Part shown: piece after piece, positions 16,787 to 25,919 of the stretch
How the letters are laid out: every line of letters begins with the position of its first letter
How positions within the stretch are numbered: position 1 is the first letter of the stretch
Made by a program: the position numbers and the translations under genes
Assembly: GCA_015059735.1 (NCBI GenBank)
Contig: SUZX01000010.1
Span: 1-64,000 of the forward strand
Source: Rikenellaceae bacterium
GTDB taxonomy: Bacteria > Bacteroidota > Bacteroidia > Bacteroidales > Rikenellaceae
Direction of reading: 5' to 3'
Length of the DNA: 64,000 nucleotides
The notes under the pieces: generated by a model
Seen by the model: only the letters and a program-made list of their open reading frames with translations
What the model was told of the DNA's origin: nothing
The model's database searches: none

Positions 16787-17560
16787 GTGTTGGATTTCGT
16801 ATTGCGCCCTCTGAGGAGGAATTTCGGTCCCGATCGGATGTATTACAGAATTATTGATGATATGTTCGGGTTTATCCCGCATAACATCGAACTTTATAAG
16901 TTGGCTTTGATTCACAAGTCAGCTTCATTGGTCTTAGAAGGACAACCCCCGATCAACAATGAACGGCTTGAATTCTTGGGTGATGCCGTGATTGAATCGG
17001 TTTCTTCCGACTATCTTTTTATCGAATATCCTGATCGCGACGAAGGCTTTTTGACCAAAACCCGCTCAAAGATTGTTTCTCGCCAATCTCTCAATAACTT
17101 GGCAATACGATTGGGGCTCGACCGCCATTTGATTGCCGGTGGCAATATCGGACGGGCGCAGAAACATGTTTACGGCGATGCTTTTGAGGCAATGATGGGA
17201 GCTATCTATCTCGATCAAGGCTATAACTTTACCAATAGGTTGTTAATCAATAAGATATTTGCGGAATATCTCGATATCGAATGTTTGTCGGAAGTGGAAA
17301 TTGATTTCAAAAGTCGGCTGATCGAATGGAGCCAGAGAAATCGCTATCAATTGGTCTTCAAAACCGGCTCCGACAAGGAATCTACCTCTTCGCGACCGAT
17401 ATTCCGATCAACAGTTCTTGTCGATGGGGTAGAGGTAGGACATGGTATCGGCGATTCGAAAAAAGCAGCCGAACAGCAGGCCGCATACTCGGTGGCACAT
17501 GCTATGAGCGACGAACAATGCGCCTCGTTGCTTGATAAATTCGATAAACTGACGCGGTAA
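16787..17560 (+). CDS. rnc: Ribonuclease III
   Basis: A 257-residue double-strand RNA endonuclease for rRNA and mRNA processing. The nuclease signature NNERLEFLGDAVIES is at residues 49-63, with a further acidic site near GDAFEAMMGAIYLDQG (135-150). A C-terminal dsRNA-binding domain follows (about residues 180-245, ending GDSKKAAEQQAA). I accept the GTG start at 16787, 14 bases after fabF; the first ATG is at 16838 and would remove 17 residues before the conserved domain. Confidence 0.96.
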   Translation: MLDFVLRPLRRNFGPDRMYYRIIDDMFGFIPHNIELYKLALIHKSASLVLEGQPPINNERLEFLGDAVIESVSSDYLFIEYPDRDEGFLTKTRSKIVSRQSLNNLAIRLGLDRHLIAGGNIGRAQKHVYGDAFEAMMGAIYLDQGYNFTNRLLINKIFAEYLDIECLSEVEIDFKSRLIEWSQRNRYQLVFKTGSDKESTSSRPIFRSTVLVDGVEVGHGIGDSKKAAEQQAAYSVAHAMSDEQCASLLDKFDKLTR

Positions 17561-17593
17561 CATTCGTCGGCATTCAATAAATTTCATACAAAC

Positions 17594-18229
17594 ATGGATC
17601 TCATAGCCGATAAGATGGCTCTGCGAGGGGTTGAATCACTCTCCGATAGTGAATTGTTGGCATTACTTGTCGGAGATAGGCAGACAGCAGAGATGTTGCT
17701 TGCATCTGTCGGTGGCTCGTTGGCACGGTTGGTCGCCGAAGATATAGCACGCCTGCGGATGATCGGAGGTTTGGGTTTGAAACGGGCGAGACAATTGACC
17801 GTAGCAGCAGAATTAGGTCGTCGTGTGGCTCTGACACATACAGCAGAAACGGATGTGATTCGCGAGAGTAATGATGTCGTACAATTGTTTCGTCCGCAGT
17901 TAGAGAACTTGGCACATGAGGAGTGTTGGGTGTTGTATCTTACTGCTTCGAATCGTATCATCGAACGACAGCGTGTCAGTCAGGGTGGCGTGCAGGCTAC
18001 GGTGGTGGATCATCGGCTGATTATCAAACGCGCATTGGAGTTGCTGGCCACACAACTGATATTGGTACATAACCATCCGTCGGGATCCGCCGAGGCTAGC
18101 CCGCAGGACAAAGTCCTAACGGAGCGGGTTGTGCGAGCAGCGGCCTTGTTTGATATCCGCGTTCTCGATCATTTGATTATCTCGCGAGAGGGCGACTTCT
18201 CGTTTTTGCGGGAAGGTTTGCTTGGGTAG
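17594..18229 (+). CDS. radC: RadC/JAB-domain protein
   Basis: A 211-residue protein with an N-terminal helix-hairpin-helix region (about 1-75, ending IGGLGLKRARQL) and a C-terminal JAB metalloprotease-like domain. The JAMM residues are present: VHNHPSG near 154-160, followed by Asp in SPQD, and an upstream Glu. The family is common in bacteria, but its proposed DNA-repair role is not well supported. It lies 33 bases after rnc in the same direction. Confidence 0.93.
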   Translation: MDLIADKMALRGVESLSDSELLALLVGDRQTAEMLLASVGGSLARLVAEDIARLRMIGGLGLKRARQLTVAAELGRRVALTHTAETDVIRESNDVVQLFRPQLENLAHEECWVLYLTASNRIIERQRVSQGGVQATVVDHRLIIKRALELLATQLILVHNHPSGSAEASPQDKVLTERVVRAAALFDIRVLDHLIISREGDFSFLREGLLG

Positions 18230-18265
18230 AAGAGAGGGAGATTTTTTGTTGTAATAATATACGCT

Positions 18266-19927
18266 ATGAATTGGTTCGAAACATTATATCTCACCCCCTC
18301 GCCGTTGCAAGCGGTTGTGGTCATCTCAACCATTTGCGCACTAGGATTAATGCTTGGGCGAGTGCATATTAAGGATATATCGTTGGGCGTTACCTTTGTC
18401 TTTTTTGCAGGAATTTTGTTGGGTCACATAGGTTTGCAAATAGACCCGCAAATGCTGACATTTGCCCAAAATTTTGGTCTTATCATCTTTGTTTATGAGC
18501 TTGGATTACAAGTCGGTCCGGGCTTTTTCAGTGCTTTTCGTAGCGGAGGTATGCGTTTGAACCTATATGGTTTAGGCGTGGCGTTAGTAGGGACGGTTAT
18601 GGCGCTTGGATTGACCTGTATTACAACCATTCCATTGCCTGATATGATGGGAATTTTGTGCGGTGCAACGACCAATACTCCTGCGCTCGGTGCAGTTCAA
18701 CAAACGCTTTCGCAGTTGGGAGTGTCGGCCAATGAAGCAGCCCTAAGTTGCGCAGTAACCTATCCGTTGGGTGTTGTGGGTATGATTTTGGCGATTATCG
18801 TGATTCGTAGGTTCTTTACCCGTAAGGAGGATTTCGCAGCACCCGAGGCCGAACATGTAAATAATACATATATTGCGGAGTATGTAGTCCGTAATCAAGC
18901 TATCGTAGGTAAATCGTTGGCGGAGGTTGCCGGATTAAGTAACATTCAGTTTGTGGTTTCGCGCGTGTGGCGCAATGGTCATGTTTCAATACCCGATGGC
19001 AAGACAACCATCGAACTTGGCGACCGACTGTTGGCGACCACTTCGGAACGTGACTCGGAAATGTTGACTGTGCTTTTTGGTGAGCGAGAACAGACCGATT
19101 GGAACCGTAGCGATGTTGATTGGAACACAATCGATCGCAAATTGCTTTCGCGCAGTATTGTGATCACACGTCCCGAGATTAATGGGAAACGCCTCGGCTC
19201 ATTGCGTTTGCGCAATAGCTATGGGATCAATATTTCGCGTATCTACCGCAGTGGTGTGCCTCTGTTGGCGACACCCGATCTTGTGCTTCAACTCGGTGAT
19301 AGAGTGATGGTCGTGGGCGAGGAACCGTCGATTGAGCGTGTCGAACGCAAACTCGGTAATGCCTCGAAAGAGTTGAGCGAACCCAATTTGATGTCGATCT
19401 TTATCGGGCTGATTTTGGGATTGGCATTAGGTGCCGTACCTCTCTCGATGCCCGGCATCTCGGCTCCCGTACGTTTAGGTTTGGCCGGCGGACCGATCAT
19501 TGTGGGTATCTTAGTTGGTGCGTTCGGGCCTCGATTTGGATTGATTACTTATACCACACGTAGCGCAAATTTGATGCTTCGGGGTTTGGGCCTTGCTCTT
19601 TATTTGGCTTGCTTAGGACTTGATGCAGGTGCGCAATTTTTCGAAACTGTTATGCGTCCCGAAGGAGTACTGTGGATTGCGGTAGGTTTCTTTATTACGA
19701 TTGTACCTGTATTGATAGTTGGAATTTATGCGTTGAGAATTAATCATTTAGATTATGATACGGTTTGTGGGATGTTGTGTGGTAGTATGGCTAATCCGAT
19801 GGCGCTAAATTACGTTAACAATACAATCGAGGGCGATAAAGCATCGGTTTCCTACGCGACGGTTTACCCGTTGGCGATGTTTACGAAAGTAGTTTTAGTT
19901 CAATTGCTTCTACTTTTTTTGATGTGA
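18266..19927 (+). CDS. AspT/YidE-type transporter with two TrkA-C domains
   Basis: A 553-residue inner-membrane protein with the two-halved fold of the AspT (aspartate:alanine exchanger)/YidE/YbjL family. About five membrane segments lie in residues 10-185, with GLQVGPGFF and a gene-duplication partner in the second half (about 375-550; GLDAGAQFF). Between them are two TrkA-C/RCK-C domains: LGDRLLATTS near 250 and LGDRVMVVGEE near 347. The domains probably bind a small regulatory ligand. Substrate is unknown, with a carboxylate or amino acid as the family-based guess. Confidence 0.9.
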   Translation: MNWFETLYLTPSPLQAVVVISTICALGLMLGRVHIKDISLGVTFVFFAGILLGHIGLQIDPQMLTFAQNFGLIIFVYELGLQVGPGFFSAFRSGGMRLNLYGLGVALVGTVMALGLTCITTIPLPDMMGILCGATTNTPALGAVQQTLSQLGVSANEAALSCAVTYPLGVVGMILAIIVIRRFFTRKEDFAAPEAEHVNNTYIAEYVVRNQAIVGKSLAEVAGLSNIQFVVSRVWRNGHVSIPDGKTTIELGDRLLATTSERDSEMLTVLFGEREQTDWNRSDVDWNTIDRKLLSRSIVITRPEINGKRLGSLRLRNSYGINISRIYRSGVPLLATPDLVLQLGDRVMVVGEEPSIERVERKLGNASKELSEPNLMSIFIGLILGLALGAVPLSMPGISAPVRLGLAGGPIIVGILVGAFGPRFGLITYTTRSANLMLRGLGLALYLACLGLDAGAQFFETVMRPEGVLWIAVGFFITIVPVLIVGIYALRINHLDYDTVCGMLCGSMANPMALNYVNNTIEGDKASVSYATVYPLAMFTKVVLVQLLLLFLM

Positions 19928-20090
19928 AGTAATTGATTCTGATTCCAATACATTGAAAAATACTGATATATTATAGCGGCAACATGAGTCTTCAAATAAT
20001 CGACGCTATAACGCCCCTCCTCATTATTGGGACATCTGTGATATATTGATCAAAAAAATCATAGAACACCACATTTTTCTATTTATTTTG

Positions 20091-20098
20091 TATTTTTG
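20091..20098 (+). promoter_or_regulatory. -7 box of glyS
   Basis: TATTTTTG matches TAnnTTTG and lies 31 bases before the ATG at 20130. This also argues against the longer frame start at 20046. The gap 19928-20090 holds no gene I can support. Confidence 0.5.
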
Positions 20099-20129
20099 TC
20101 ATTTAGAAAACAATAAAAAAAATATAGCC

Positions 20130-21674
20130 ATGACACAGGAGGAACTTTTTAAGAAATTGGTTGCCCATTGCAAGGAGTACGGATTTGTTTTTCCGTCGAG
20201 TGAAATATATGATGGATTGGGAGCTGTCTATGATTATGGACAGAATGGTGTGGAGTTGAAAAACAACATCAAACGCTACTGGTGGGATTCGATGGTCAAG
20301 TTGCACGAAAATATCGTCGGCATTGATGCGGCGATCTTCATGCACCCCCGTACATGGGAGGCATCAGGTCATGTTGGCGCATTCAACGACCCGCTGATCG
20401 ACAACAAAGATTCGAAGAAACGTTACCGCGCCGATGTGTTGATCGAGGATTGGCTTGCCAAACAAGACGAGAAAATCGAAAAAGAAGTTGAGAAGGCTCG
20501 CAAACGTTTTGGAGAGTCGTTTGATGAGACTAAATATCGCGAAACATCGCCTCGTGTGGCTGAAACCGTTGCCAAGCGTGATGCAGTACATGCCCGCTTT
20601 GTCGAGGCGCAGAATAGTAACGATTTGAATGAATTGCGTCAGATCATTCTCGATTGTGAGATTGTTTGCCCGATTTCGGGTACACGCAATTGGACCGAGG
20701 TACGTCAATTCAATCTGATGTTCTCGACACAGATGGGATCGACTACGGAAGGTGCAAATACCATCTACCTGCGTCCCGAAACGGCACAAGGTATCTTTGT
20801 CAACTTCCTGAATGTGCAGAAAACCGGCCGCATGAAATTGCCGTTTGGTATAGCACAGATCGGTAAGGCATTCCGTAACGAGATCGTGGCGCGTCAGTTT
20901 ATCTTCCGCATGCGCGAATTCGAACAGATGGAGATGCAATTCTTCGTGCGCCCGGGCACTGAGATGGAGTGGTGGAACACGTGGAAAGAGACTCGTATGG
21001 CTTGGCATCGTGCTTTGGGATTTGGTGACGAGAACTACCGTTTCCACGACCACGATAAGTTGGCACACTATGCCAATGCTGCAACCGACGTGGAATTTAA
21101 TTTCCCCTTCGGATTCAAAGAGGTGGAAGGTATTCACTCGCGTACCGATTTCGACCTCTCGAATCATCAGCAGTTCTCGGGTAAGAAGATCCAGTATTTC
21201 GATCCGGAAACGGGTGAGAGTTATGTGCCCTATGTGGTTGAGACCTCGATCGGTGTCGATCGTATGTTCTTGCAAGTGATGTCGGCAGCCTACACTGAGG
21301 AGCAACTCGATGGTGGAGATTCGCGTGTCGTATTGCGTCTGCCGGCAGCATTGGCACCGGTGAAAGTCGCTGTATTGCCGTTGGTGAAGAAAGACGGTAT
21401 GCCCGAGGTGGCACAAAAGATTGTTGATGAACTGAAATACGATTATAATGTCGCTTACGACGAAAAAGACTCGGTGGGTAAGCGTTATCGCCGTCAAGAT
21501 GCAATCGGCACTCCGTTCTGTGTGACGGTCGATGGCCAAACATTGGAAGATGGCACGGTGACGGTTCGCCATCGCGATACGATGCAACAGGAGCGTGTGG
21601 CAATTTCGGCGTTGCGTGCTATGGTTGATGAGGAGTGTTCCTATCGTAAACTCTTCAAAAAACTGAACCTCTAA
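20130..21674 (+). CDS. glyS: Glycyl-tRNA synthetase (dimeric, single-chain type)
   Basis: A 514-residue class II synthetase that charges tRNA-Gly. Class II motifs are visible: motif 2 with FRNEIVARQFIFRMREFEQMEMQ near residues 249-271, and motif 3 with ETSIGVDR near 370. The C-terminal anticodon-binding domain follows (KVAVLPLVKK onward). The start at 20130 (MTQEELFKK) fits the family; the open frame to 20046 contains the -7 box and so is not translated. Confidence 0.96.
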   Translation: MTQEELFKKLVAHCKEYGFVFPSSEIYDGLGAVYDYGQNGVELKNNIKRYWWDSMVKLHENIVGIDAAIFMHPRTWEASGHVGAFNDPLIDNKDSKKRYRADVLIEDWLAKQDEKIEKEVEKARKRFGESFDETKYRETSPRVAETVAKRDAVHARFVEAQNSNDLNELRQIILDCEIVCPISGTRNWTEVRQFNLMFSTQMGSTTEGANTIYLRPETAQGIFVNFLNVQKTGRMKLPFGIAQIGKAFRNEIVARQFIFRMREFEQMEMQFFVRPGTEMEWWNTWKETRMAWHRALGFGDENYRFHDHDKLAHYANAATDVEFNFPFGFKEVEGIHSRTDFDLSNHQQFSGKKIQYFDPETGESYVPYVVETSIGVDRMFLQVMSAAYTEEQLDGGDSRVVLRLPAALAPVKVAVLPLVKKDGMPEVAQKIVDELKYDYNVAYDEKDSVGKRYRRQDAIGTPFCVTVDGQTLEDGTVTVRHRDTMQQERVAISALRAMVDEECSYRKLFKKLNL

Positions 21675-21682
21675 CTCTTCGT

Positions 21683-21787
21683 ATGATGAAACCGCGCAAT
21701 ATCATGTGGGGAAAAGTGATTGCCATCTTGCTGGCATGTTTTGCCGTAGGGTATCTAATCGGCTGGGTAATCGGGGTGTCGCTTTGA
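21683..21787 (+). CDS. Small single-span membrane protein (34 residues)
   Basis: A short open frame between glyS and ruvX, starting at tandem ATGs (21683 and 21686). It encodes a basic N-terminus (MMKPRNIMWGK) and one hydrophobic segment (VIAILLACFAVGYLIGW). It fills the gap: it starts 8 bases after glyS and stops 4 bases before ruvX, which suggests a co-translated gene. I do not recognise a family; it could be a small membrane protein that escapes annotation for its size. Confidence 0.5.
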   Translation: MMKPRNIMWGKVIAILLACFAVGYLIGWVIGVSL

Positions 21788-21791
21788 TCGA

Positions 21792-22214
21792 ATGGGACGT
21801 ATTTTAGCCATAGACTACGGTACAAAACGCACGGGAATTGCAGTGAGCGATCTGTTGCAGATCATTGCCGGAGGCTTGGAGACCGTAGCGACCAAAGATT
21901 TGGAACGTTGGTTGGCGAATTATTTTGCTCGCGAAGAGGTTGACACGATCGTGCTGGGAAAACCCACACGAATGGATGGAACTCCGTCGGATACGTGGCG
22001 ATTTATAGAACCATTAGCCGAGAGATTGCGTAGAGCTTATCCTGATAAGAAGGTGGTTTTCTACGATGAGCGTTTTACTTCGGTAATCGCCCACCGTGCG
22101 ATGCTCGATAGCGGCATCGGAAAGATGGCACGTCGAGATAAGGCTTTGGTTGATAAGATTTCCGCGACGATCATCCTGCAAGGATACATGGAGTGGCTTA
22201 AAAAAGGTTTTTGA
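21792..22214 (+). CDS. ruvX: RuvX/YqgF Holliday-junction-resolvase-like protein
   Basis: A 140-residue RNase H-fold protein with the family's acidic residues: AIDYGTKRTG near residues 5-14, YDERFTS near 92-98, and RDKALVDKISA near 116-126. Bacterial homologues take part in 16S rRNA 5'-end maturation, and a resolvase role has been proposed. It follows the 34-residue frame by 4 bases and precedes def by 30. Confidence 0.95.
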   Translation: MGRILAIDYGTKRTGIAVSDLLQIIAGGLETVATKDLERWLANYFAREEVDTIVLGKPTRMDGTPSDTWRFIEPLAERLRRAYPDKKVVFYDERFTSVIAHRAMLDSGIGKMARRDKALVDKISATIILQGYMEWLKKGF

Positions 22215-22244
22215 GTGATTTGGATAAAGAGATAAGATAGAATT

Positions 22245-22793
22245 ATGATATATCCCATTGTTATTTTTGGATCGGAGATTCTGCGCAAACCTTGCGAGGA
22301 GATTACTCCCGAATATCCCGAGTTGAATAAGCTCATCGAGGATATGTTCTTGACACTTACAGAGGCCGAGGGTGTCGGCCTTGCCGCTCCACAAATCGGC
22401 AAGAATATTCGGCTGTTCATTGTAGACTGTACACCTTGGGGCGAAGATGATCCTGAATGCCGAGATTATAAACGGGTGTTTATCAATCCGAAGATCTATG
22501 CCGTATCGGAAGAGACAGGCCTATTTAATGAGGGGTGTCTGTCGCTACCCGGTCTGCATGAGGATGTGCGGCGTCCCATAGCGATTCGGATGCGCTATCT
22601 CGATGAAAATTTTGTCGAACACGATGAAGAGTTTTCCGGCTATCGTGCTCGTGTAATTCAACACGAATACGATCATATCGAGGGAGTTGTCTTTACGGAT
22701 CGGCTTTCGCCTTTGCGTCGCAATCTGCTGAAAGGCAAACTGCTGAATTTGTCCAAAGGAAAGTTTCAATGTACTTATAAGACTAAACGATAG
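22245..22793 (+). CDS. def: Peptide deformylase
   Basis: A 182-residue metalloenzyme that removes the formyl group from the initiator methionine of new proteins. All three motifs are present: GVGLAAPQIG (residues 43-52), EGCLSLPG (near 96-103, metal Cys) and QHEYDHIEG (near 141-149, two metal His and catalytic Glu). The next gene starts 4 bases after its stop, so they are probably coupled. Confidence 0.97.
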   Translation: MIYPIVIFGSEILRKPCEEITPEYPELNKLIEDMFLTLTEAEGVGLAAPQIGKNIRLFIVDCTPWGEDDPECRDYKRVFINPKIYAVSEETGLFNEGCLSLPGLHEDVRRPIAIRMRYLDENFVEHDEEFSGYRARVIQHEYDHIEGVVFTDRLSPLRRNLLKGKLLNLSKGKFQCTYKTKR

Positions 22794-22797
22794 TGCA

Positions 22798-23712
22798 ATG
22801 AAACAGCTGTTAGTAGCAGTTGGCGTGTTATTGCTGTCGTCGTGTGGTGGTAGGCAACAGCCATCCGATAAGATTCGACCGTTTAGAGCTCCCGAAATTC
22901 CGCATATGTTGGTTGATCAGCAGGATCGGGCGCAATACTTTACCGAACATTATTGGGATCGTCTCGATTCGCGAGACACGGCTTTTACTGCGAATCCCGA
23001 GCGGCTGAAACAAGCGTTTCTCGAATTTACGCGCGCGTTGCCCTATGCACCCCGACCGGAGAAAGGTATTGCAGCGATGTTCGACCGTGCAGCAACAGAT
23101 AGTGTGCTCTTTTTGCATCTGGTTGATTTGTCCGAGCAGATTCTCTATGACCCTAATTCGGAGGCACGAAATGAGGAGTTGTACATTCCGTTTTTGCGTT
23201 ATATCGTGGCCTCAGAGCGATTGGATGAGTGGGAGAAAGTGCGACCGCGTGCGTTATTGGAGTTGGTGTCACGCAACAGACCCGGGGCTCCGGCTACCGA
23301 TTTTATCTATACAACAGAGCAAGGCGGCCGTCGAAAAGAGACGCGGTTGTATGCTTTGAAAGCTCCCTACACGTTGCTATACTTCAATAATCCCGATTGC
23401 GACGACTGTGCGCGGGTGAAACAGGTGCTCAGTGAGTCGGCGATTTTTGCCGAGTGGCAACGACGAGGTTTGCAGATACTCTCTATATATCCGGATAGTG
23501 ATTTGACGATTTGGCGCAAAACGAAATATCCGAAAGCATGGATCAAGGCTTTCGATGCTCATGACCAAATGCACGGGCAACAATTATATGACCTTAAAGC
23601 AATTCCTACACTCTATTTGCTGGATGGCGAGAAACGGGTGTTGATCAAGGATGCACCGGTGGAGTTTATCGAAAAGTGGCTTGATCGGTTGTTACAAATG
23701 TCGGGGAATTAG
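22798..23712 (+). CDS. DUF5106/thioredoxin-like lipoprotein
   Basis: A 304-residue envelope lipoprotein. The signal peptide ends in a lipobox (LLSSC, Cys16). The first two-thirds (about 30-165) is the helical DUF5106-type region common in Bacteroidetes. A thioredoxin-like domain follows with NPDCDDCARV (a CxxC pair near residues 200-203) and a cis-Pro segment (AIPTLYLLDGEKR near 268-280). It resembles TlpA/ResA-type reductants and probably acts on disulfides in the periplasm; the partner is unknown. It is the last gene of the glyS-ruvX-def run and is followed by a strong terminator. Confidence 0.87.
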   Translation: MKQLLVAVGVLLLSSCGGRQQPSDKIRPFRAPEIPHMLVDQQDRAQYFTEHYWDRLDSRDTAFTANPERLKQAFLEFTRALPYAPRPEKGIAAMFDRAATDSVLFLHLVDLSEQILYDPNSEARNEELYIPFLRYIVASERLDEWEKVRPRALLELVSRNRPGAPATDFIYTTEQGGRRKETRLYALKAPYTLLYFNNPDCDDCARVKQVLSESAIFAEWQRRGLQILSIYPDSDLTIWRKTKYPKAWIKAFDAHDQMHGQQLYDLKAIPTLYLLDGEKRVLIKDAPVEFIEKWLDRLLQMSGN

Positions 23713-23764
23713 GAGGTGTCAAAAGTCCGATCTTAATAGACAATAATGGGAAATGATGCAAAAA

Positions 23765-23793
23765 GTGGGTGTCCAACTTTATTGGACACCCAC
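23765..23793. terminator. Bidirectional terminator
   Basis: A perfect 12-bp stem (GTGGGTGTCCAA/TTGGACACCCAC) with a 5-nt loop. It has an A-run on the left and TACTTTTTC on the right, so it can end transcripts from both sides: the DUF5106 gene (+) and rpmA (-). Confidence 0.9.
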
Positions 23794-23818
23794 TACTTTT
23801 TCGGAAGGGATTGTGTGC

Positions 23819-24079
23819 TTACTCAGCCAACGGAGTAACGCTTACATAGGATTTACCCTCGTTTTTCTTGCAGAATGATACCGTACCATCTACAAGTGCG
23901 AAGAGCGTATGGTCCTTACCCATGCCGACGTTCTCACCGGCGTTGTGAACCGTGCCGCGCTGACGAACGATGATGTTGCCCGCCTTTGCGAATTGGCCGC
24001 CGAACAGTTTGATGCCGAGTCGCTTGCTTTCCGACTCACGGCCGTTCTTCGAACTACCTACACCTTTCTTGTGTGCCAT
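23819..24079 (-). CDS. rpmA: 50S ribosomal protein L27
   Basis: An 86-residue ribosomal protein near the peptidyl-transferase centre. The N-terminus is [16 protein letters not shown], with no extra cleavable leader of the Firmicutes kind. The conserved QRGT and [15 protein letters not shown] segments are present. It lies 19 bases after rplU, as in most bacteria. Confidence 0.98.
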   Translation of the reverse strand: MAHKKGVGSSKNGRESESKRLGIKLFGGQFAKAGNIIVRQRGTVHNAGENVGMGKDHTLFALVDGTVSFCKKNEGKSYVSVTPLAE

Positions 24080-24098
24080 GTTTCTTCGTTTTTAAGGT

Positions 24099-24410
24099 TT
24101 ATGCAACAATTTCTTCTACAAGGATCTGAGTCAACGCCTGACGGTGACCATTGCATTTTTGGTATCCCGTGCGACGTTTCTTCTTAAACACCAAGACTTT
24201 GTCATCTTTCAGGTGTTTCAAGATCTTGCACTTCACTTCGGCGCCTTCTACAACAGGTGTGCCGACTTTAACCTGACCGTCGTTGTCTGTGAGCAGGACT
24301 TTGTCGAAACTTACGGACGAATTCTCTTCGCCTTGGAGACGGTGAACATAAAGTTTCCGACCTTTCTCAGCCTTAAATTGCTGACCTGCGATCTCTACTA
24401 TAACGTACAT
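24099..24410 (-). CDS. rplU: 50S ribosomal protein L21
   Basis: A 103-residue large-subunit protein. It begins [17 protein letters not shown] and carries the L21 signature [20 protein letters not shown] near residues 74-93. It is the first gene of the rplU-rpmA operon and has a canonical promoter about 40 bases upstream. Confidence 0.98.
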   Translation of the reverse strand: MYVIVEIAGQQFKAEKGRKLYVHRLQGEENSSVSFDKVLLTDNDGQVKVGTPVVEGAEVKCKILKHLKDDKVLVFKKKRRTGYQKCNGHRQALTQILVEEIVA

Positions 24411-24448
24411 TTAAGTCGATAATATGTATTAGAACATAATTCGGGTTG

Positions 24449-24479
24449 CAAATATACGCATAATAATCTTATAAACAAA
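24449..24479 (-). promoter_or_regulatory. rplU-rpmA promoter
   Basis: On the minus strand TTTG (24479-24476), a 19-nt spacer and TATATTTG (24456-24449): a perfect match to both Bacteroidetes boxes. Predicted leader about 30 nt. Confidence 0.85.
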
Positions 24480-24490
24480 CGGAGAGAAAG

Positions 24491-24517
24491 AAAAAAGCGA
24501 GTTTTGCTCGCTTTTTT
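24491..24517 (-). terminator. Terminator of the flavodiiron gene
   Basis: An 11-bp inverted repeat (AAAAAAGCGAG/CTCGCTTTTTT) with a 5-nt loop. The GC core is followed by six T on the minus strand. It separates the flavodiiron gene from rplU. Confidence 0.8.
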
Positions 24518-24562
24518 ATGATGAAAAGGATTATAGAATCGCAAAAATAGAGAAAAAGTATT

Positions 24563-25729
24563 CTATTGTCCGAGCAGACTGTCAGCTAAGGCCTCTAACG
24601 CCGGAAGATCGCTCTGTTTCATACGTGAAATGATAGTCAACGTAGGGGCTACGATTTCGATGCTTTTCATGGTTTCGAGCATTGTTTTCATCACGCGTCC
24701 GGCCGACGGAGCCCACGATCCGTTTTCGATGATGGCGACACGACGATTTTGGTACCCCTTGATTTGGAGGTGGTGCAGAAAATCGTGCATGGGAGGAAAG
24801 ACTCCTGCATCGTAAGATGCAGCGGCAACCACCAAACGATCCATGCGGAAGGCATCTTCGACAGCTTCGGCCATATCATCGCGACTCAAATCGGTGAGTG
24901 AAACTTTGGGAGCTCCTTTGGCTCGTAGTATCTCTGCCAATTTATGTGCAACGGCCGCTGTTCCTCCGTGAATTGAGGCATAGGCGATGAAAATTCCCGA
25001 AGTTTCAACTTCGTATTTGCTCCAAGTATCGTAAAGACCAATGTAGTAATCGAGATTTTCGGTTAAAATAGGTCCATGCAACGGACAGATCGTGGTAATA
25101 TCGAGTGTCGCAAGCTTTTTCAATAATGTTTGTACCGGACCGCCGTATTTGCCACAAATATTGAAATAGTAGCGACGAGCCTCACAAGCCCACTCTTCGT
25201 CGTACGAAAGTGCTCCGAATTTGCCGAAAGCATCAGCTGAAAAGATAATCTTGTCGGTGGAATCATAGGTGCACATCACTTCGGGCCAGTGAACCATAGG
25301 TGCCATGAAGAATTGCAGGATGCGGCGTCCGAGTGAGAGAGTGTCGCCTTCTTTGACGGCTATGGTGTTTTGGCTGAAATCAACTTGCTCGAAGAACTGT
25401 GGGAGCATCTTAACAGCTCGTTCCGAAGCTACTATCTGTAATGCGGGATAGTGTGCAAGAAGTTCTGTGATGCTGCCGGTATGATCGGGCTCCATGTGTT
25501 GAACGATGAGGTAATCGGGAGTTTTGCCGTTTAGTGCCGTTTGGAGATTCTCTAACCATTCGGCACATTTGCGGTTATCAACCGTATCCATGATGGCGAT
25601 ATGCTCATCGAAAATAACATAAGAGTTATAAGAGATGCCATTGGGAATAATATATTGGCTCTCGAAAAGATCCAAATCGGTATCGTCAACACCGATATAT
25701 TGGATGGTATCAGTTATGTTGTTTCTCAT
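24563..25729 (-). CDS. Flavodiiron (FprA-type A) flavoprotein
   Basis: A 388-residue cytoplasmic enzyme that reduces O2 to water and/or NO to N2O, protecting an anaerobe. The N-terminal metallo-beta-lactamase-like domain carries the di-iron ligands (HMEPDHTG near residues 79-86, and a later LHGP). The C-terminal flavodoxin-like FMN domain starts near 248 (IFIAYASIHGGTAAVA). The frame is open to an ATG at 25744; I prefer 25729 (MRNNITDT) because it matches the usual N-terminus. The electron donor gene is not adjacent. Confidence 0.93.
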   Translation of the reverse strand: MRNNITDTIQYIGVDDTDLDLFESQYIIPNGISYNSYVIFDEHIAIMDTVDNRKCAEWLENLQTALNGKTPDYLIVQHMEPDHTGSITELLAHYPALQIVASERAVKMLPQFFEQVDFSQNTIAVKEGDTLSLGRRILQFFMAPMVHWPEVMCTYDSTDKIIFSADAFGKFGALSYDEEWACEARRYYFNICGKYGGPVQTLLKKLATLDITTICPLHGPILTENLDYYIGLYDTWSKYEVETSGIFIAYASIHGGTAAVAHKLAEILRAKGAPKVSLTDLSRDDMAEAVEDAFRMDRLVVAAASYDAGVFPPMHDFLHHLQIKGYQNRRVAIIENGSWAPSAGRVMKTMLETMKSIEIVAPTLTIISRMKQSDLPALEALADSLLGQ

Positions 25730-25761
25730 AATAGAATGTGTCATATATCATAAACAATGTG

Positions 25762-25769
25762 CAAATATA
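25762..25769 (-). promoter_or_regulatory. -7 box of the flavodiiron gene
   Basis: TATATTTG on the minus strand, about 33 bases before the ATG at 25729; no clear -33 box. Confidence 0.5.
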
Positions 25770-25919
25770 CAAAAAATAAACGTAGCTGCCGATGTGGAAT
25801 TGCTCTTTGGGTTGAAAAAAAGAATTGAATGAAATTTGTACGACATAAGTATTTGTATTATTCTGCTTTTTGGCATGGTTTTGGGGCAATACGACAGATT
25901 GAGATAAAGGGGCGGATCA

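Noticed and set aside
19928..20045. A 20-codon frame and a weak TATAGCG/CGCTATA stem between the AspT-type gene and glyS
   Set aside because: Too short, with no support from context; the stem has a long loop and no T-run.
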